NCBI GenBank assembly: GCA_021613375.1
Contig: CM038702.1
Location: forward strand, 21,704,349-21,768,348
Source of the DNA: Megaleporinus macrocephalus
Taxonomy: Eukaryota; Chordata; Actinopteri; Characiformes; Anostomidae
DNA length: 64,000 nt
Direction of reading: 5' to 3'
Under the pieces are notes generated by a model. It ran no database searches. It was not told the DNA's origin and saw nothing but the letters and a program-made list of their open reading frames with translations. The position numbers and the translations under genes are program-made. Positions 38,517 through 52,520 of the stretch are shown in pieces (the stretch's first letter is position 1; the number at the start of each line of letters is the position of its first letter).

Positions 38517-41500
38517 CTACTTGGGGTCTGTGTATACAATATTGCCATGCAAAATATCGCAATACTATACTGTATCAGTGTTTTCACCCGATCCTGGTGG
38601 TCATGAAGATGATTCATAACTTAAGTGTTGCCCCCTTTTATTTCTGCATGTTCTGCAGACAAGTTTCCCACTCTTATAAAAACGTACATCACTGCCTTCC
38701 GCAACGTTACCCCGACCTGCGTATGGCTAACTTTGGTGGATGCTGAACAGTATTAAACATGAGTTTTTTCAAAGCACTGTGAAGTAAAGTTTTAATAACA
38801 GTTATAATTAGAAATGGTTAAACTAACTCATAATGATCTCTATTGTGTGCTGTGAGCATCTTGCACATTCTGATCAAACACAGTTACAATTTCTAAGGAT
38901 GTTTTGTTCAATAGAGCCAGGAAAGAAAGGAAGGCAGGAAAGAAAAAGTGAACTATTTTTGACCAAAGTAATAGAGTAATTGAGCATGAGAGAGGTGGCG
39001 GTTTCAAATCACATCAGGTTATAATCATCAGATGCTTTCTTCACCATGGACTTTTTCAAAATACTGATTAAGTCCATTTCTATCTGTTCCCCTGTAGTTT
39101 TCTTAAACATGAGGTTCTCAGCCTATTTTAGCAGCAACCCCCCCCCCCCCGACCCCGCTAAACACCTAGAGCAGTTTTCTTCTCAATTTGGCACACCAGG
39201 GACATAAATTTCACAGCACAGTACAGTTGCTTCTGCAGTTCACATGTGTTGTAAACACATGCTGTATTGCTAGCCAGTAATAAAGTGTTTAAATAAACTG
39301 GGAAGCTGGAGCTCAGAAAAACTTTCCTGAATAAACACCTGCCTTCCTGAAAGCAAGTATTGTTAGCAACAAGCTAACCAGCTAAGATTAGTGAAACCTA
39401 ATAGTGTCTGATAACTTTATGGTTAGTGTTATAGGTATATATAGCGACATGAGCAGTCAGGCTGATTTTATGTCATACACTGAGCTCAGAGTTGAGAACA
39501 CCATTCTGACTTTCCAAGCAGGAATTCCCAGTTTAGCGAGGCATTTCTGTTGAAACTCAGTGGCCACAAAACACATGGGAACCACGGCATTGTCTGCCTT
39601 CGGAAACATCAATCCTGTCTTTTGCAACTGTGCTTCGCAACACTTTGACCTTTTTATATTTTTTTGTAAAGCTAGCTACTAGTAGCATAATGCTAACAAA
39701 ATTAGCAGAGTAAGCAAACTCTGGTTACGGTAAAGCCACATAATGTAACAATTTTACCGTAAAGTAACAGCTTTAAAATCATTTTGATGACACACAGACT
39801 TATAAGAGAGAGAATGTTTCCTCTATCATTCTTACTCCAGCCTGAAAACACCTTCTGTAGCACTTTGTAACTCTGGAAGAGCGAGCACGAGACCTCTCAC
39901 GAGAACAATGTAATGCTTTACTGCACCAGATCAACAACTACAGGTCTCCAGCTTGCTCTCTTCTTTCAGGCAATTATCTTCAGACATGGTCTCAAAACCT
40001 AGTGAGGGTCTACACAGGCAGCATTTTGCGTCATAGTATGCGCTTCTGACATGTAAGCTGTCCCAGTTCTTATATACCTTAAACATGCTGTCTACTGAAG
40101 CACTTTATTTTGACTGAATTAAAAGGAAACATAGAATGGTTCCTCGGCCACTAATGCAACTCAGGCAAAACTTTTTCCACATGGCGGACAAAAGCGAAGT
40201 CATTTTCAATCAGTCATTTCAGTTATTCCAATTTTCTCTGGTGTTAAAATTTGTTTCTTGTCACACAAAATGGCATTTTATTTCCAAATCTGCAACTAGT
40301 CTTTGACCATTTAGCTGTTTTACACACTGAGGGATTAGCATTTATGCTAGGAGAATTTAAAGCCTCAGGCTATGGTTTAGGACAGCCGGCTGGTTGCTTA
40401 GCCAGGTAGCCAATAGCCAAAATATGCTAAAACACTGGTCGAGTGCAGTGGGTGGGAACAAGCCGTGATGCAGTGGCTCTTTAACTGGAGCGTCTCAATA
40501 ATCTTATGAGGAGAGATGTTGGATAGAACGCTTAAACAGCTGCCTATGTACTCAGTGCCTACTTAAGCAGCTCACAAGGTTTTGAGACAGACCCATAATG
40601 TTGTGAATTTGATATTACTTTGCATTCCTACAAAACTATTACATTTACAAGATAACTGTAACCCATTTTTTCCCCATCTTTTATCCCTGGTGTCATTAAA
40701 AAAGAGGATGAAGACATTAATATAGTCACCCTTCAACTTCTTAAGCTAATCCTGAAACCAACATTGTCTATCTCTAACACAAATATCAGTTTTCACTGCT
40801 CAGGTGTACATGGGCTAATGGTTACAAAAAAGCAAAGCTCTGTTAACAATGTGTGGGCAGAGATGAGTCTCATTGAGGCAGTGATATTATATGCAGCGTT
40901 AATAACGTACAACTTATATTTGGTTATTGTCACACACGGCACTCGACACAAGAATTGGACTGCAGTAACTACTCTTCTTCTTGGGGCTGTTCACAGTCTC
41001 TTTCACACTCACGTAAATGTGAGACTGAACTGTGAGGAGTAAAAGAAAAACAGGGCTGAAACGATGTGATGACATGATCAGTGACTAAAATGATTATTAT
41101 TTTTTGCCTTTATTATATTTAAAATACACACTGAAACCATTTCACCACTGATATCACATGCTAGACATCTTATTATAACCTACTGTAACTGTATAGTACA
41201 TTAGTAGAAATGCTGCTAGGATTGACCCATCCATGCCCCAGCTAGGAATGTGTTTGTTATTAGCAACTGTTAATATAACACACACACAAATCACATTCAA
41301 CTGGATAGGAAACTGCAGCACACATCTCAAAACATTTAATTTGTTAGAAGAGCTGTGGTGAACTAAGTGTGCAGTTCACATTCTTAAAACGACTAAAACA
41401 CAAGAAAAAAACTTGATCATGCAGTTTATTTTTTTACCTGCCTAACCTAATGAGAACAAGCACAACTTAAAACACATGGCAATTTATTTAAATTGGACTG

Positions 41501-41909
41501 CTACAATAAATACATTTACATGCTGTCACATCCTCACCCAGAGACACACCTTCCCTACCTGCAGGGGTCGCTAGTCAACTAACTGCACACCTCACTGCTA
41601 TTTGCATTCAGTCTAGAGCTGTGTTCCAAAGCCGCGGCTGCATTTCTAGTCCACTACGTCATAGAAAGCTGTTTCAAAGTGAAGGACCCTTCGTATACAG
41701 CCTAGAAATGCAACCTACATTCAGAGTGATTTCAAGGACACAACTAATGCATCCTTCCACAACCTTAGTTACCCATAATTCTTTGTGCCGCAAACACATA
41801 ATGAAAGGGAAAGTCGTGGAAAATGAAGGAGTTTGTTTTAAAATGTAAGTTGTTCACATATTTAAATTAATCTTCATTACCTTGAAAAATGTAAAACAAT
41901 TGATTCGTT

Positions 41910-41911
<2 letters not shown>

Positions 41912-41987
<76 letters not shown>
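41912..41987. repeat. (AT)n microsatellite
   Basis: About 37 uninterrupted AT units. Confidence 0.98.
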
Positions 41988-41994
<7 letters not shown>

Positions 41995-42111
41995 AACCAA
42001 GCTAGCGCACATTTTGTTTTTAACTATTTTTAATCCTAGTTAACATTTAGGTATGAGGTACATCACTGTAACACCTCATGACGCACTGACAGCCTCCTTA
42101 GACTGTTCCAT

Positions 42112-42215
42112 TGGTAGGGGTGTAAGAAAATATCAAAATATTGAATATTGTGATATTATGTTTAGTGATACTGTATTGATTTTTTTAAAACACGGTATTG
42201 ATTATTAATTAACAG
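42112..42215 (+). mobile_element. Possible DNA-transposon end fragment
   Basis: TAGGGGTGTAAGAAAATATC followed by AT-rich GATATT/GATACTG sequence resembles one terminus of a hAT element. No matching right end was found nearby, so this is a solitary fragment at best. Confidence 0.35.
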
Positions 42216-44394
42216 TTTACATGCAAATATTTCTGGCAGACACTTAATCTCTTTGTTTGTGTAATTTGTGTAACTGTTGTGATGTTTTACAGGTGAATAC
42301 AGGTCAAAAAGTGATTACAAATTGTTAGTTTTTTTATTGACAGGTTTTTAAAATGGGCAATTATGTAGAAATGCGCACCAGCGCCACAGTGGTGCCGTAA
42401 TTGTATATGGTTATCAAATTAAAAACTTAAATGATATGATTAAAAATATTTTCATTTAGAATTTCGTTAAAACTAGAAACGTCTATATCACAGACTAATA
42501 CAGTCACTGCATAATGTTATTATTCTCCTGACAGAGCTCTGCTTTAAGGCTTGAGGGTCGTGGAGTCCTGTATGGCCACCCCCTACCCCCTGCCCCCCAC
42601 CCCCCTGAGCCCTAAATGAGAAGTCCTTTTTTATAATGACCGTAGCCAGGCCGAGAAGACAATCGGCTTAACCTCCCCTATGATCATACTGTCACCGTAG
42701 AAACCCCAAGAGCTCGGCACTGTCCTCCCACTTTGAGCCGGTGTTTTATATAAAGGTCAGCTACACTTTCTAGATAATCGAGGTCATTTTCTGGCTGAAC
42801 ATACTGTACATACATTAAACGCTGTGATCACTGGACCTGGAGATGGTACGCTCATATCCAAACAACAGTGGAGAAGAAACTATAGCTGCGTTTACACATG
42901 GCATTAACATTCAATCACTGAAATCTGATCGTGGACATTTGATAATTGGCCAATCAAGATACATATAACAAGTTTTTCTTCCTTTTTTGTAGCTTCTGCA
43001 TCAAGATATCGATTACACAATATTTAAAAATGTAAAATGAGGCTGGAGTGTAGAAAAATCTGTGGTCTACACAGACTACAGTCTACTGACTTTATCAAAT
43101 GTTTGCAAATGTGCAGCCACAACCGAAGCACAACACCTGATTCACTCTTGTGAGGTGGGGGATTCTGATTCCCCATAGGGGCACCTTTTAGCACTTAAGT
43201 AGTGTTTTTTCTGCATCTTTGTCTGCAAGGAAATCCTCGCCAGCAGTAAAGCTTGTATAGCTGCGGTCATAAATTTCAAAATGTGAAAAGGTTATTACAC
43301 AAAGGTAAGATAGGCTAAAGACAGTACAGTAGGTAGAGAAGGGGGAGTGTCAGTCCCCCAAATCCAAATAAATCTAGGACAAGCTTTTTATTTCCAGCAG
43401 ATAAACTGCAAAATCACAGATCATTGCTGCCTTCAACATGACTGCATAGGTGCTTTCAAACAGTTAAAGGATTTTATAACACTGTGTCATGTATGCTATA
43501 TCTTTACTGAGCTGATCAGCTTGCCAACCAATCAGAACTCCCTAGCAGCAACAGCCAAGAAAATCAGAAAGATACAGGTAACAATACTCTCTATTAAATA
43601 AAATACTCTCTACTGTGTTAGTGTGTAAATTTCTCTACAATGGCAAAACCAACAAACAAACAAAACCAAATCTGACTAATGAAGTACTACATGCTGGTGC
43701 TTCGCATCAATGACACTGTGTCCTTGTTTGTATTCATACAGGATGGATTTCTCCCAGGATGTGCTGCCCATACTGATGCACTGCACAGCTCCTTACAGAA
43801 AGCATTTTAATAGCAAATGGAAAGAGAGTTTTCTATATTGTCCAGAGTACTGTTTCTAAGAAACAACCTGAAAGATTCTGTCAGCAATCCAAAAAAGAAA
43901 ATAACCACTTTGTTTACAATCGCATTTCTCTCTTGAAGTGGACAGATTCACAAATACAAATGTCAGACAGCAATACACAGAATACAGGTGCGAGAAAAAG
44001 TAACTGAAAGGTCGCCATCTACTGAATTAATAATTCAGAAACTTTTGATGTCTTTATTGAGCACATTGAATAACATCCACAGCGCAGGCTAAAAAACATA
44101 AGGTTAACTCTGTGTTAATGACTTCTACAAGAGCTAAGGAGATTAGAAGTGTGAGTTTCACAGGTGATTAGTCCAATAAACAAAGGGACCACATAAAGCC
44201 TGGTTACTGACAAATCTTTTCTTCTCAAGAAAGGTTAGTGTGAACAAAAAATATGCTGATATTGACAAAACATGATATCTGGATATTTACTGTAATTTTG
44301 GGGATAATAATAAACAATATTTTGCATTATTTAAAAATGTTTTCGTAAAAGTGTTCTATTTTTCTAGCTTGCACTTCTTAAAGGATATTAATAT

Positions 44395-44480
44395 CCATCC
44401 ATCCATTACCCTTCGCTTTATCCCGCTAGATGGGGTCACGGAGGGCCTGGAGCCAATCCCAGAGTCATCGGGCGAAGGCA
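44395..44480 (+). repeat. Dispersed teleost repeat (GGACTGTGGGAGG type), 5' fragment
   Basis: CCATCCATCCATTACCC, GGGGTCACGGAGGGCCTGGA and GCCAATCCCAGAGTCATCG match the first part of the copy at 28571. It ends abruptly just before the minisatellite. Confidence 0.65.
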
Positions 44481-44561
44481 CTGTTTTATTGAATGCCTCC
44501 GCTGAAGTTTGCTTAGTGTGTGTATAGACACCTTAGCTGGTTTAGGTTTGTCTTGGACAGC

Positions 44562-45648
44562 ACACTCCTGTAGCTCTTCACACTCCTCATACTCTCTTCA
44601 TACTCCTCATACTCTCTTTATACTCCTCATACTCTCTTCATACTCCTCATACTCCCTTCATACTCCGCATACTCTCTTCACACTCCTCATACTCTGTTTA
44701 TACTCCTTAAACTTTGTTTATACTCCTCAAACTCTGTTCATACTCCTCATACTCTGTTTATACTCCTCAAACTTTGTTTATACTCCTCAAACTCTGTTTA
44801 TACTCCTCACACTCTGTTCATACTCCTTATACTCTCTTCATACTCCTCATACTCTCTTCACACTCCTCATACTCTCTTCACACTCCTCATACTCTGTTCA
44901 TACTCCTAATACTCTGTTTATACTCCTCAAACTTTGTTTATACTCTTCAAACTCTCTTCATACTCCTCAAACTCTCTTCATACTCCTCATACTCTCTTCA
45001 TACTCCTCATACTCTCTTCAAACTACTCATACTCTCTTCATACTCTCTTCACACTCCTCATACTCTGTTCATACTCCTCATACTCTCTTCATACTCCTCA
45101 AACTTTGTTTATACTCCTAAAACTATCTTCATACTCCTCAAACTCTCTTCATACTCCTCATACTCTCTTCATACTCCTCATACTCTCTTCATACTCCTCA
45201 TACTCTCTTCACACTCCTCAAACTCTGTTCATACTCCTCATACTCTCTTCATACTCCTCATACTCTCTTCATACTTCTCATACTCTCTTCATACTCCTCA
45301 TACTCTGTTCATACTCCTCATACTCTGTTCATACTCCTCATACTCTCTTCATACTCCTCATACTCTCTTCATACTCCTCATACTCTCTTCACACTCCTCA
45401 CACTCTCTTCATACTCCTCATACTCTGTTCATACTCCTCATACTCTCTTCATACTCCTCACACTCTCTTCATACTCCTCATACTCTCTTCACACTCCTCA
45501 CACTCTCTTCATACTCCTCATACTCTCTTCATACTCCTCATACTCTCTCCATACTCCTCATACTCTCTTCATACTCCTCATACTCTCTTCATACTCCTCA
45601 TACTCTCTTCATACTCCTCACACTCTCTTCATACTCCTCATACTCCGT
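44562..45648. repeat. 20-bp minisatellite, about 54 copies
   Basis: Unit ATACTCCTCATACTCTCTTC with variants (CACACT, CTGTTC, CTCAAAC). Copies at the left end are more diverged than those on the right, where consecutive units are nearly identical, suggesting more recent expansion on the right. The 20-bp unit has no stop in any plus-strand frame, so long artificial open frames result. Confidence 0.97.
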
Positions 45649-46208
45649 GTCGTGGTTGTTGGGAGATGATGGAACAGGTTAGATGTGGAGTGATTTTTAA
45701 CAGCTGCTTTCTTACAAAGTCTGCAAACTGCAGTCTTCTGAGCAACGTCAGTCTTTTCAGATCCAGACCAGCTCCACGCGAGTGAAGACAATATTTCCCT
45801 AGGAGTTAAATCTAAGGTGGTAGACTGCGAGGAGTTTCTTCCCCGGGCGCAGTGTGTTCACTCATTTTAGCGTTAGGTGTGCTGTTTAGGCAGCTATGCT
45901 AGCTTTAGCCTAAGCTAGCACACAGTATGGGCACTCTCAATGTGCACTCGCAGCAGCCTATACTAAAACACGTAGAGTCGAGGTGTTTTGATTGTTGTTG
46001 TTTCTGAAAATCTCCAACCTGCAACAAAATATTTGTTCACGTTCAGAAACACATTGAACAAGGCTGCTGTTCAAAAAAGTGTTACAGAACATCTTAACTT
46101 TGTCCAAACCTACATAGATATTCCACTGCGCTTGGAAAATGTTTTATGGACATTTAAGGTAATACATAGGACACTGTACACCAACAAAGAAAAACTCTGT
46201 GAAGCATG

Positions 46209-46372
46209 GTGGGTGGGTGGATGGATGGATGGATGGATGGATGGATGGATGGATGGATGGATGGATGGATGGATGGATGGATGGATGGATGGATGGATGG
46301 ATGGATGGATGGATGGATGGATGGATGGATGGATGGATGGATGGATGGATGGATGGATGGATGGATGGATGG
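46209..46372. repeat. (TGGA)n microsatellite
   Basis: About 40 uninterrupted tetranucleotides, continuing into GATAGATA. It appears to be the expanded tail of the LINE-like end that follows. Confidence 0.97.
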
Positions 46373-46440
46373 ATAGATAGATACTTTATTGATGCCGAAG
46401 GAAATTTAGCAAATTTCCTGGTGGAGGGGTATTTGCTGCC
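46373..46440 (-). mobile_element. Non-LTR retrotransposon 3' end with tetranucleotide tail
   Basis: On the minus strand the sequence reads ...AAATTTCCTTCGGCATCAATAAAGTATCTATC and then (TCCA)n. An AATTTCC-TTCGG-ATCAATAAAGTATCTATC end is typical of teleost LINE 3' ends. Only the tail is preserved. Confidence 0.6.
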
Positions 46441-46952
46441 TTGTAATTATTAAGGAAACAATGAATTTAAAGGTGTATCAAAACATTTAGCAGGTGAATG
46501 TAGGAGCAGCTGTTCATGATCTGAACCTGGAGAGATGTTGGCAATGCAATAAGATAATGATCCAAAGTACAAAAGTAAATCCACTAAACAATGACTGAAA
46601 AAGAAGATTTGTTTTTCCAATGGTCCAGTCAGTCCTCACCTTAACCTAATCGAGATGTAAGAGATATTATCTGAGGAGGGCTTTGCAAGATATTCCAGAA
46701 ATTAATGAATTGAAACACATTTGCATAGAGAAATGATCCTCATCAGCGTAGTGCAAATATTTATTTGGCAGGTGCTACTAATAGGGGATTTACAGCTAAT
46801 AAAATTCAAAGTTTTACTGACTTTTTCTAGTCTGCAAGTGGATGTTAGTCGATGTGCTTAAAATACATGAACTGTTTATGTGTTATTTGTTTAGCTGTAA
46901 ATGTAATACAAAACAAATAACTAGAAAAGCTGGTTGTGTTGGTCAGGTTTTC

Positions 46953-47031
46953 TATAATATAATATAATATAATATAATATAATATAATATAATATAATAT
47001 AATATAATATAATATAATATAATATAATATA
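46953..47031. repeat. (TATAA)n pentanucleotide microsatellite
   Basis: About 16 perfect 5-bp units. Confidence 0.97.
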
Positions 47032-48732
47032 TCACAACTTTCCGCTTTTCACCAGCATGTATTGCAATGGGCATCAGAAACAGCTAGTAAAATGTTATAA
47101 CTTGATTAACATTTATCACCATAAAAACAGAAGAAAATCAGTATTTCAGTGTTGTATAATAGCATTGATACATAATGATTTCCTTAAAACCTCCACAGCT
47201 ACTACTCTTAGGTATTGCTGTTGCTGAAGAGAACTGCCCAACCACTTGGATTAGCTGTACTGATGTAAAGGCTAGATATTGTCATCTCCCCTTATGTTAA
47301 AGAATCTACAATATAGTCCGTAAACAGCAGGCTACTACTTCTATTGACTATATTACAAGGAGACTGTAAAACTCCAACAAAAAATGTTACTTGAATATCC
47401 CTAAATATATTTTAACATTAAGCTAGCAGCTGAAATTGAATGAACAAATGCTACTTATTAAAAAGTAAAACTGTTTCTATATTTAATATCTTCTCTTCTA
47501 TTTCTATAAACACTGCTATATTAACAGTGGACCTGAACAGCTGGCACGTTTTCAGTATTATGTCTATATTTTACACACTACATATATGACTATTTTTACA
47601 TTAAGTGTTAAAGCATTTAATTTCCTTTTACCTAAAGCATATAGTCTGGAGCCTTGTTGTCGCTGTCATATCAAACCCTCCATTTTGTCAGCGAACTTTT
47701 GAAAATGCCAGCTGCCCTTTACATTTCATATTAGAAATTAAATGCACCAACATATAATATCTTGTTACATTAACTTACACCAAAGCTATGAATATCGTTA
47801 CCTTTCCTCCAAGATGCCATTTCTGAGATACAAGCAGTGATATGTGTTTCCAGAGTGACTGATGTATAAAATGAGCCTAGAGTAAGTGTCAGGATCTTGC
47901 TGTGCCTTTATCTAGATACCTGCGAAGCTGAACGACAGGAACAGGGAAAGGTCATCCTTCCTCATGCCTGAAGTGACCCTGATCCACCACATCCCAGTCC
48001 ATTGGTGTGCTGCCATAAAGGGCAGCTTACGAATAATTGGGCTGAAAATGCTCAAAAAGGAAGCCAATGGTAAAAGTCAATGGAAAGGTATGACATTTCT
48101 TTCTTTGACAAACAGCCAGAGCTGACCTTTTGGAAACTGAAAATGCTAAGCAATTTGTTCATGAAAGCCGTCATGTTGATTAAGAGGGACTGGTGGGATA
48201 TATGTGGGCAAAATAATTAGAGGAGGAAACCAAACAGAATACCTGCCTGGATGGTCTAATTAGCCACAGCCACATAGACAAGGTGATAATTAACACTTAG
48301 AGCACATGGGTCGCTGGCAAGGAAAAGTCATTACTGTGCTTCAGCACTATGTTAGTTTACCTCATAATAAATCTGTATCATTTTCAGGCACAAATTCAAT
48401 TAATCCCAATTTGCTGGTACAACATGACCCTGTTCTCTATTACCCAGCTGATAACGTTAAAGGGCCAGTGTGGTCCCATAATGACATTGATGTAGTGTTA
48501 TGCACCAAAAGTAGTCATAATTCATTTTTCTTTTTTTTTTTAACATGACCATTTTCAACCATCTCTTTCTTCCTGAAACAGGCTGTTTGAGTTGCTGTGC
48601 CTTTAAGACACATATATTTAAATAGCACCATTCTGATTGGCTGCCAAGTATTGTGCCTCTTTTAAAAAAGCAGTTGAGGCTGAAACACTCCTCATGACTT
48701 CAGAATTGCCTGTTGTAACAGCTTAGTTTCTA

Positions 48733-48990
48733 TATATCGTCACTGTCCAATAAAAAAAACATGTATCTCAATTTTTGTCGATTTTAAGTTTTCTATATCA
48801 TTTGAACACGCCAGTCGTTGTTTACATTGTGTGACAATTTCATGATTATTGGACAAATGAAAGTGCTCTAAAATAGCTTGGAAATAACTTTGGTTCCATA
48901 GACTTACATTGAAAGTAAAGTATGTTTTTGGACTCTCCTGTAAAGTTGCAATTTTGGAGATACTCAAATTTTCCATTGGACATCGATATA
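48733..48990. mobile_element. MITE with terminal inverted repeats, copy 4
   Basis: The left end TATATCGTCACTGTCCAATA and the right end CCATTGGACATCGATATA are inverted relatives, with matching internal ATGTATCTC / GGAGATACT blocks. The length (258 bp) and middle (TTGGACAAATGAAAGTGC) agree with copy 1. Confidence 0.75.
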
Positions 48991-51299
48991 ACCATACGGA
49001 CTGGAGAATTTATTGTATGCATGTAAACTGTATCAGTTTGTTTTAGGAGTACCACATCAAGTCTTTTTAAAAAAGTGAGGAAAATTACGTTTTCCATTAA
49101 ATGAGCCTTTAAAAATGGTGTTTGCTTCACATCAACTAATAACGCAAAGGTTTGGGGTAATATTAACAATAGGGGACCCCAAAAGCTGGGATGAGAGGCA
49201 CTGTCCTAATCCAAGTACTGATATTTCAGAGTGGAATGAACATGGGCGAGTCGTGTGTGAAATAATTATTAATTTATCTACTTTTTGTGATCATACACAC
49301 TTGTATTGTGCTTATTAATCATTATAAAATTTTATAGTTTAGATGCCTCCTCACTGCTCCATCTGCACATGGAGAAGAGACCACAGGTCAGCTCAGGTTC
49401 AGTTTTGGCTGCTCTCCGCACTGTGCACTTTTACTCTAATAAGCTGTTCTATGGAGTAACAAATCATGCTTCTCTATCTGGCAGCCTGATGGATGTGTCT
49501 GGGTTTGGCGAGTGCCAGGAAAACAATACCTGCTGACTGCATTGTGGTTGAGTTAGCTATGGGGTTGTTTTTTAGGGGGTGGTCTAGGCCCCTCAGTTAC
49601 AATAAAGGAAAATCTTAAATGCTCTTCAAATGTTCAAATGTTTATCTGGGAAAAATTAGCAAAGATTCCCACAGATACACTCCAACATCTTATAGATGGC
49701 CTTCATAGAACAGTGGAAGCTGTTATGGATGTAATAGGAGGATCATCTTCATATTAATGCCTATGGGTTTAGAATTGGATGGTCATAAAAGTTCTTATAG
49801 GTGTGATATGTAGGTGTCCTAATACATTTGTCCATATAGTGAAAAGTTACAGTCAGTGTGGAAAACTTCTTTTAGATCTATGTGCCTTTTCACACAGCAA
49901 ATACAAAGCAGGATATGTATACTCTGGATTTTCATGTTTTTCCATATGTTGGTATACACAAACAGGCACACAAGAGTGATGTATTTACTAGTTTACCATC
50001 TGGATACACAACCTTCCAATGAACTCTGATATTTTATACCTGCCTACTGAAATGAGCATGACTTGAAAACTGAGAAAGGATGTAGCTCTTCTACCAGAGA
50101 GCATTTCATATGTAACCCAATACATATAGATATATAATTACCTATAAACTGTTCATTGCTGTTGCTATAGCAGAATAAAAATTATGTACAAAGACTTAGA
50201 GTTCAGCTGCATCCTTACGTATCTATTCAGTAATTGTCGCTGTCTATTTCAAAGCATGTAAGAAACGACAAGCAGAACCGAAATTCAATGTCAAGTACTT
50301 TTGGAACTTTTGGAAATCCTTTAAGCCGCCAAACATGCCACACTCTTCAGCTCCCTCTCCTGCTGTATGCGCATGCGTACACAGGTTGCCAGTTATTCAA
50401 TATTAAGATTAATATGCATTCAAATGACATGTTATTATGTAATGTCTGTCTGCTGCCCCAGAAAGTAGCCCTCCCACCGCTCCCCCGAAACATTACTCTG
50501 CGACATTTCAATTTCACTCCTTCACCTTGTCTCAGCCGCATGAGACCTACAGCTTATTCTGAAAGCCCAGGTTGGTTTTTAGGCATGCTGTTCACAAGAC
50601 ATCTCACCCGAACGAACATATCACTGCTATTTACCAGTCTGTCGGTCTTTAGCGTCTAACAATGATATACCTTCTTGAAATAATGTGAGCCTGATTACAG
50701 GAGGTAAAAATAGCCCTGGATTGTGACTGAAAAGTCACGGCTTGAAATATCATCAAAGCCCATGACGCCATGTGCAATTAGTGACTGACTCAAACTTGAT
50801 TAACCAAAGCAATTAAACCAACAGAACATAACAAAAAGGAGAACTACATCATTATAACAGCTTCCAGGTTATAGCAGGTTATAAGAAAAACAGACATTCA
50901 AAGAAAGTATATTTGTCTAGGGTTAGGGTTAGGAGGAAACAAAACCTTTATGATAGCCAGAAGCCATCTGTGGGTGAATGCTACATCATCCATAACAATA
51001 CACTGAGCTCTATCACTGAGAGGGTTACAGAACATTACGAGGAGTTTAAAGTAATCCAAGAGACTTGCAATAGAAAAGATTGATTCACTCTCCAAACTGC
51101 TGTCCATGCCATGTAATCAATAGAGAGGGCAATACATCCTTGCTGTGAACATGGGTTACTACAGGCTATTACAGTCCAGCAGTGTAGAAACCCATTCATT
51201 GTCTATATTTGGCCATGGAATGTAATGCATAAAGCTTTCTGTATTATTGCTGTATGCTTTGCACAGCTGACTTGAGTCATCGGAAATCATTATTTCATT

Positions 51300-51440
51300 T
51301 ATCATCTAGACCGCTTACCCTCCTGGGTCGTACGGGGTGCTGAAGCCTATCCCAGTGCTCACTGGGCGGAAGGCAGGAAAAACCCCAGAGAAGCCGTGAG
51401 ACCAGCACAGACATGCACATTTACACACACACACTCTCAG
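51300..51440 (+). repeat. Diverged dispersed-repeat fragment
   Basis: GACCGCTTACC, CTGGGTCGTACGGGGTGC, GCCTATCCCAGTGCTCACTG and GGCGGAAGGCAGG resemble the first half of the repeat family at 28571, in a more divergent subfamily. Confidence 0.45.
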
Positions 51441-52241
51441 TCTCGGAAATCAATATAATGATTTTGTTAGAAGAAACAGTGATTGTGACAGTAATAATGA
51501 TGAAAGGAAAAATGTCCTGCTGCAAGAGACAATTAAGTCTAAAGGGGAACTCCACCGATATTTACAAATTTGTGCTTAATTAAACGAATGAGATGTATAT
51601 GAGGTAATTTGGATGTATATGAGGTAATTCCGTGATGTAGCTCTAAAAGCAACATCATGCGACGTTATTAAAATGGTAGGGTTACATTTATGTTACCTGA
51701 TGCCTGAGAGTTCTGAGAGAGGTGATTTTTAAAAAGTCACTTTTGGCAGAGAGGTTTATTGTACTGCAAAATCTGATTTTATAAAAGCTATATTTGCATT
51801 GGTGATGTTGGAAACCCTGCATCCACAAGAGCCATGATTAAAAATATATTTATATATTTTTAATACTATTAATACTATCAACATTAAACAACACTGAATG
51901 ACTTACATTTGTTTACATTTCAACCATTAAAATTTGCAATAATTAAAAAAGAAAAAAAAACAGTGGCATTGACATTTAAAAGTAAAAAAGTCATATAAAC
52001 AACTTAAAAGCTCATTCTAAAAAAGCTATAATGTGTAAAGTCAATTAAGACACTGCTTCCCGTGTCAGCATGTCTTTTACATACTGTGCATCAGAACGCA
52101 TGACTTAACCTATATTAGTTTAACAGTAATTCATTATGTCAAGCTGATAGCAAAACTAGACTTTCTTTGTTAGTTCATGCTCCTACTCATATTGAGCATA
52201 ATTTGCCTTATTCTGTCATTTAAAATACTTAAAGAAGTAAA

Positions 52242-52520
52242 GGGGGGGTCCTGGAGCCAATACCAGCGTCATTGGGCTAAGGTGGGGTATACCATGGACA
52301 GGTCGCCAGTCCATCACATGGCCAATACACACTCACATCTACCGGGCAAAGCAACATACATGTGTTTGGACTGTGGGAGGAAACCTGAGTACCTGGAGGA
52401 AACCCACTCAAGTACTGAGAGAACATGCACACTTCACACAGAACAGCCTGGACAGGGAACTGAACCGGGATCGTCTTGCCATGAGGGAACAATGCTTACC
52501 ACTACACCACTGTGCCATCC
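52242..52520 (+). repeat. Dispersed teleost repeat (GGACTGTGGGAGGAAAC type), copy
   Basis: GTCCTGGAGCCAATACCAGC, ATACCATGGACAGGTCGCCA, GTTTGGACTGTGGGAGGAAA and CTACACCACTGTGCC, collinear with 28571-28893 but lacking the first 60 bp. Confidence 0.75.

Noticed and set aside
39139..39150. Poly-C run
   Set aside because: A simple homopolymer of 12 C; nothing functional can be inferred.
44562..45648. CRISPR-like array
   Set aside because: The repeats are contiguous without spacers, and the host is a eukaryote.
44509..45785. Three overlapping long plus-strand open frames (203-322 codons)
   Set aside because: They are a by-product of a stop-free 20-bp minisatellite; there is no splice context, start context or family similarity.
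45988..46453. Open frames with WMDG repeats
   Set aside because: Translation of the (TGGA)n microsatellite in its reading frames.
50917..50933. Interstitial telomere-like CTAGGGTTAGGGTTAGG
   Set aside because: Only about two and a half units; chance or a tiny relic.
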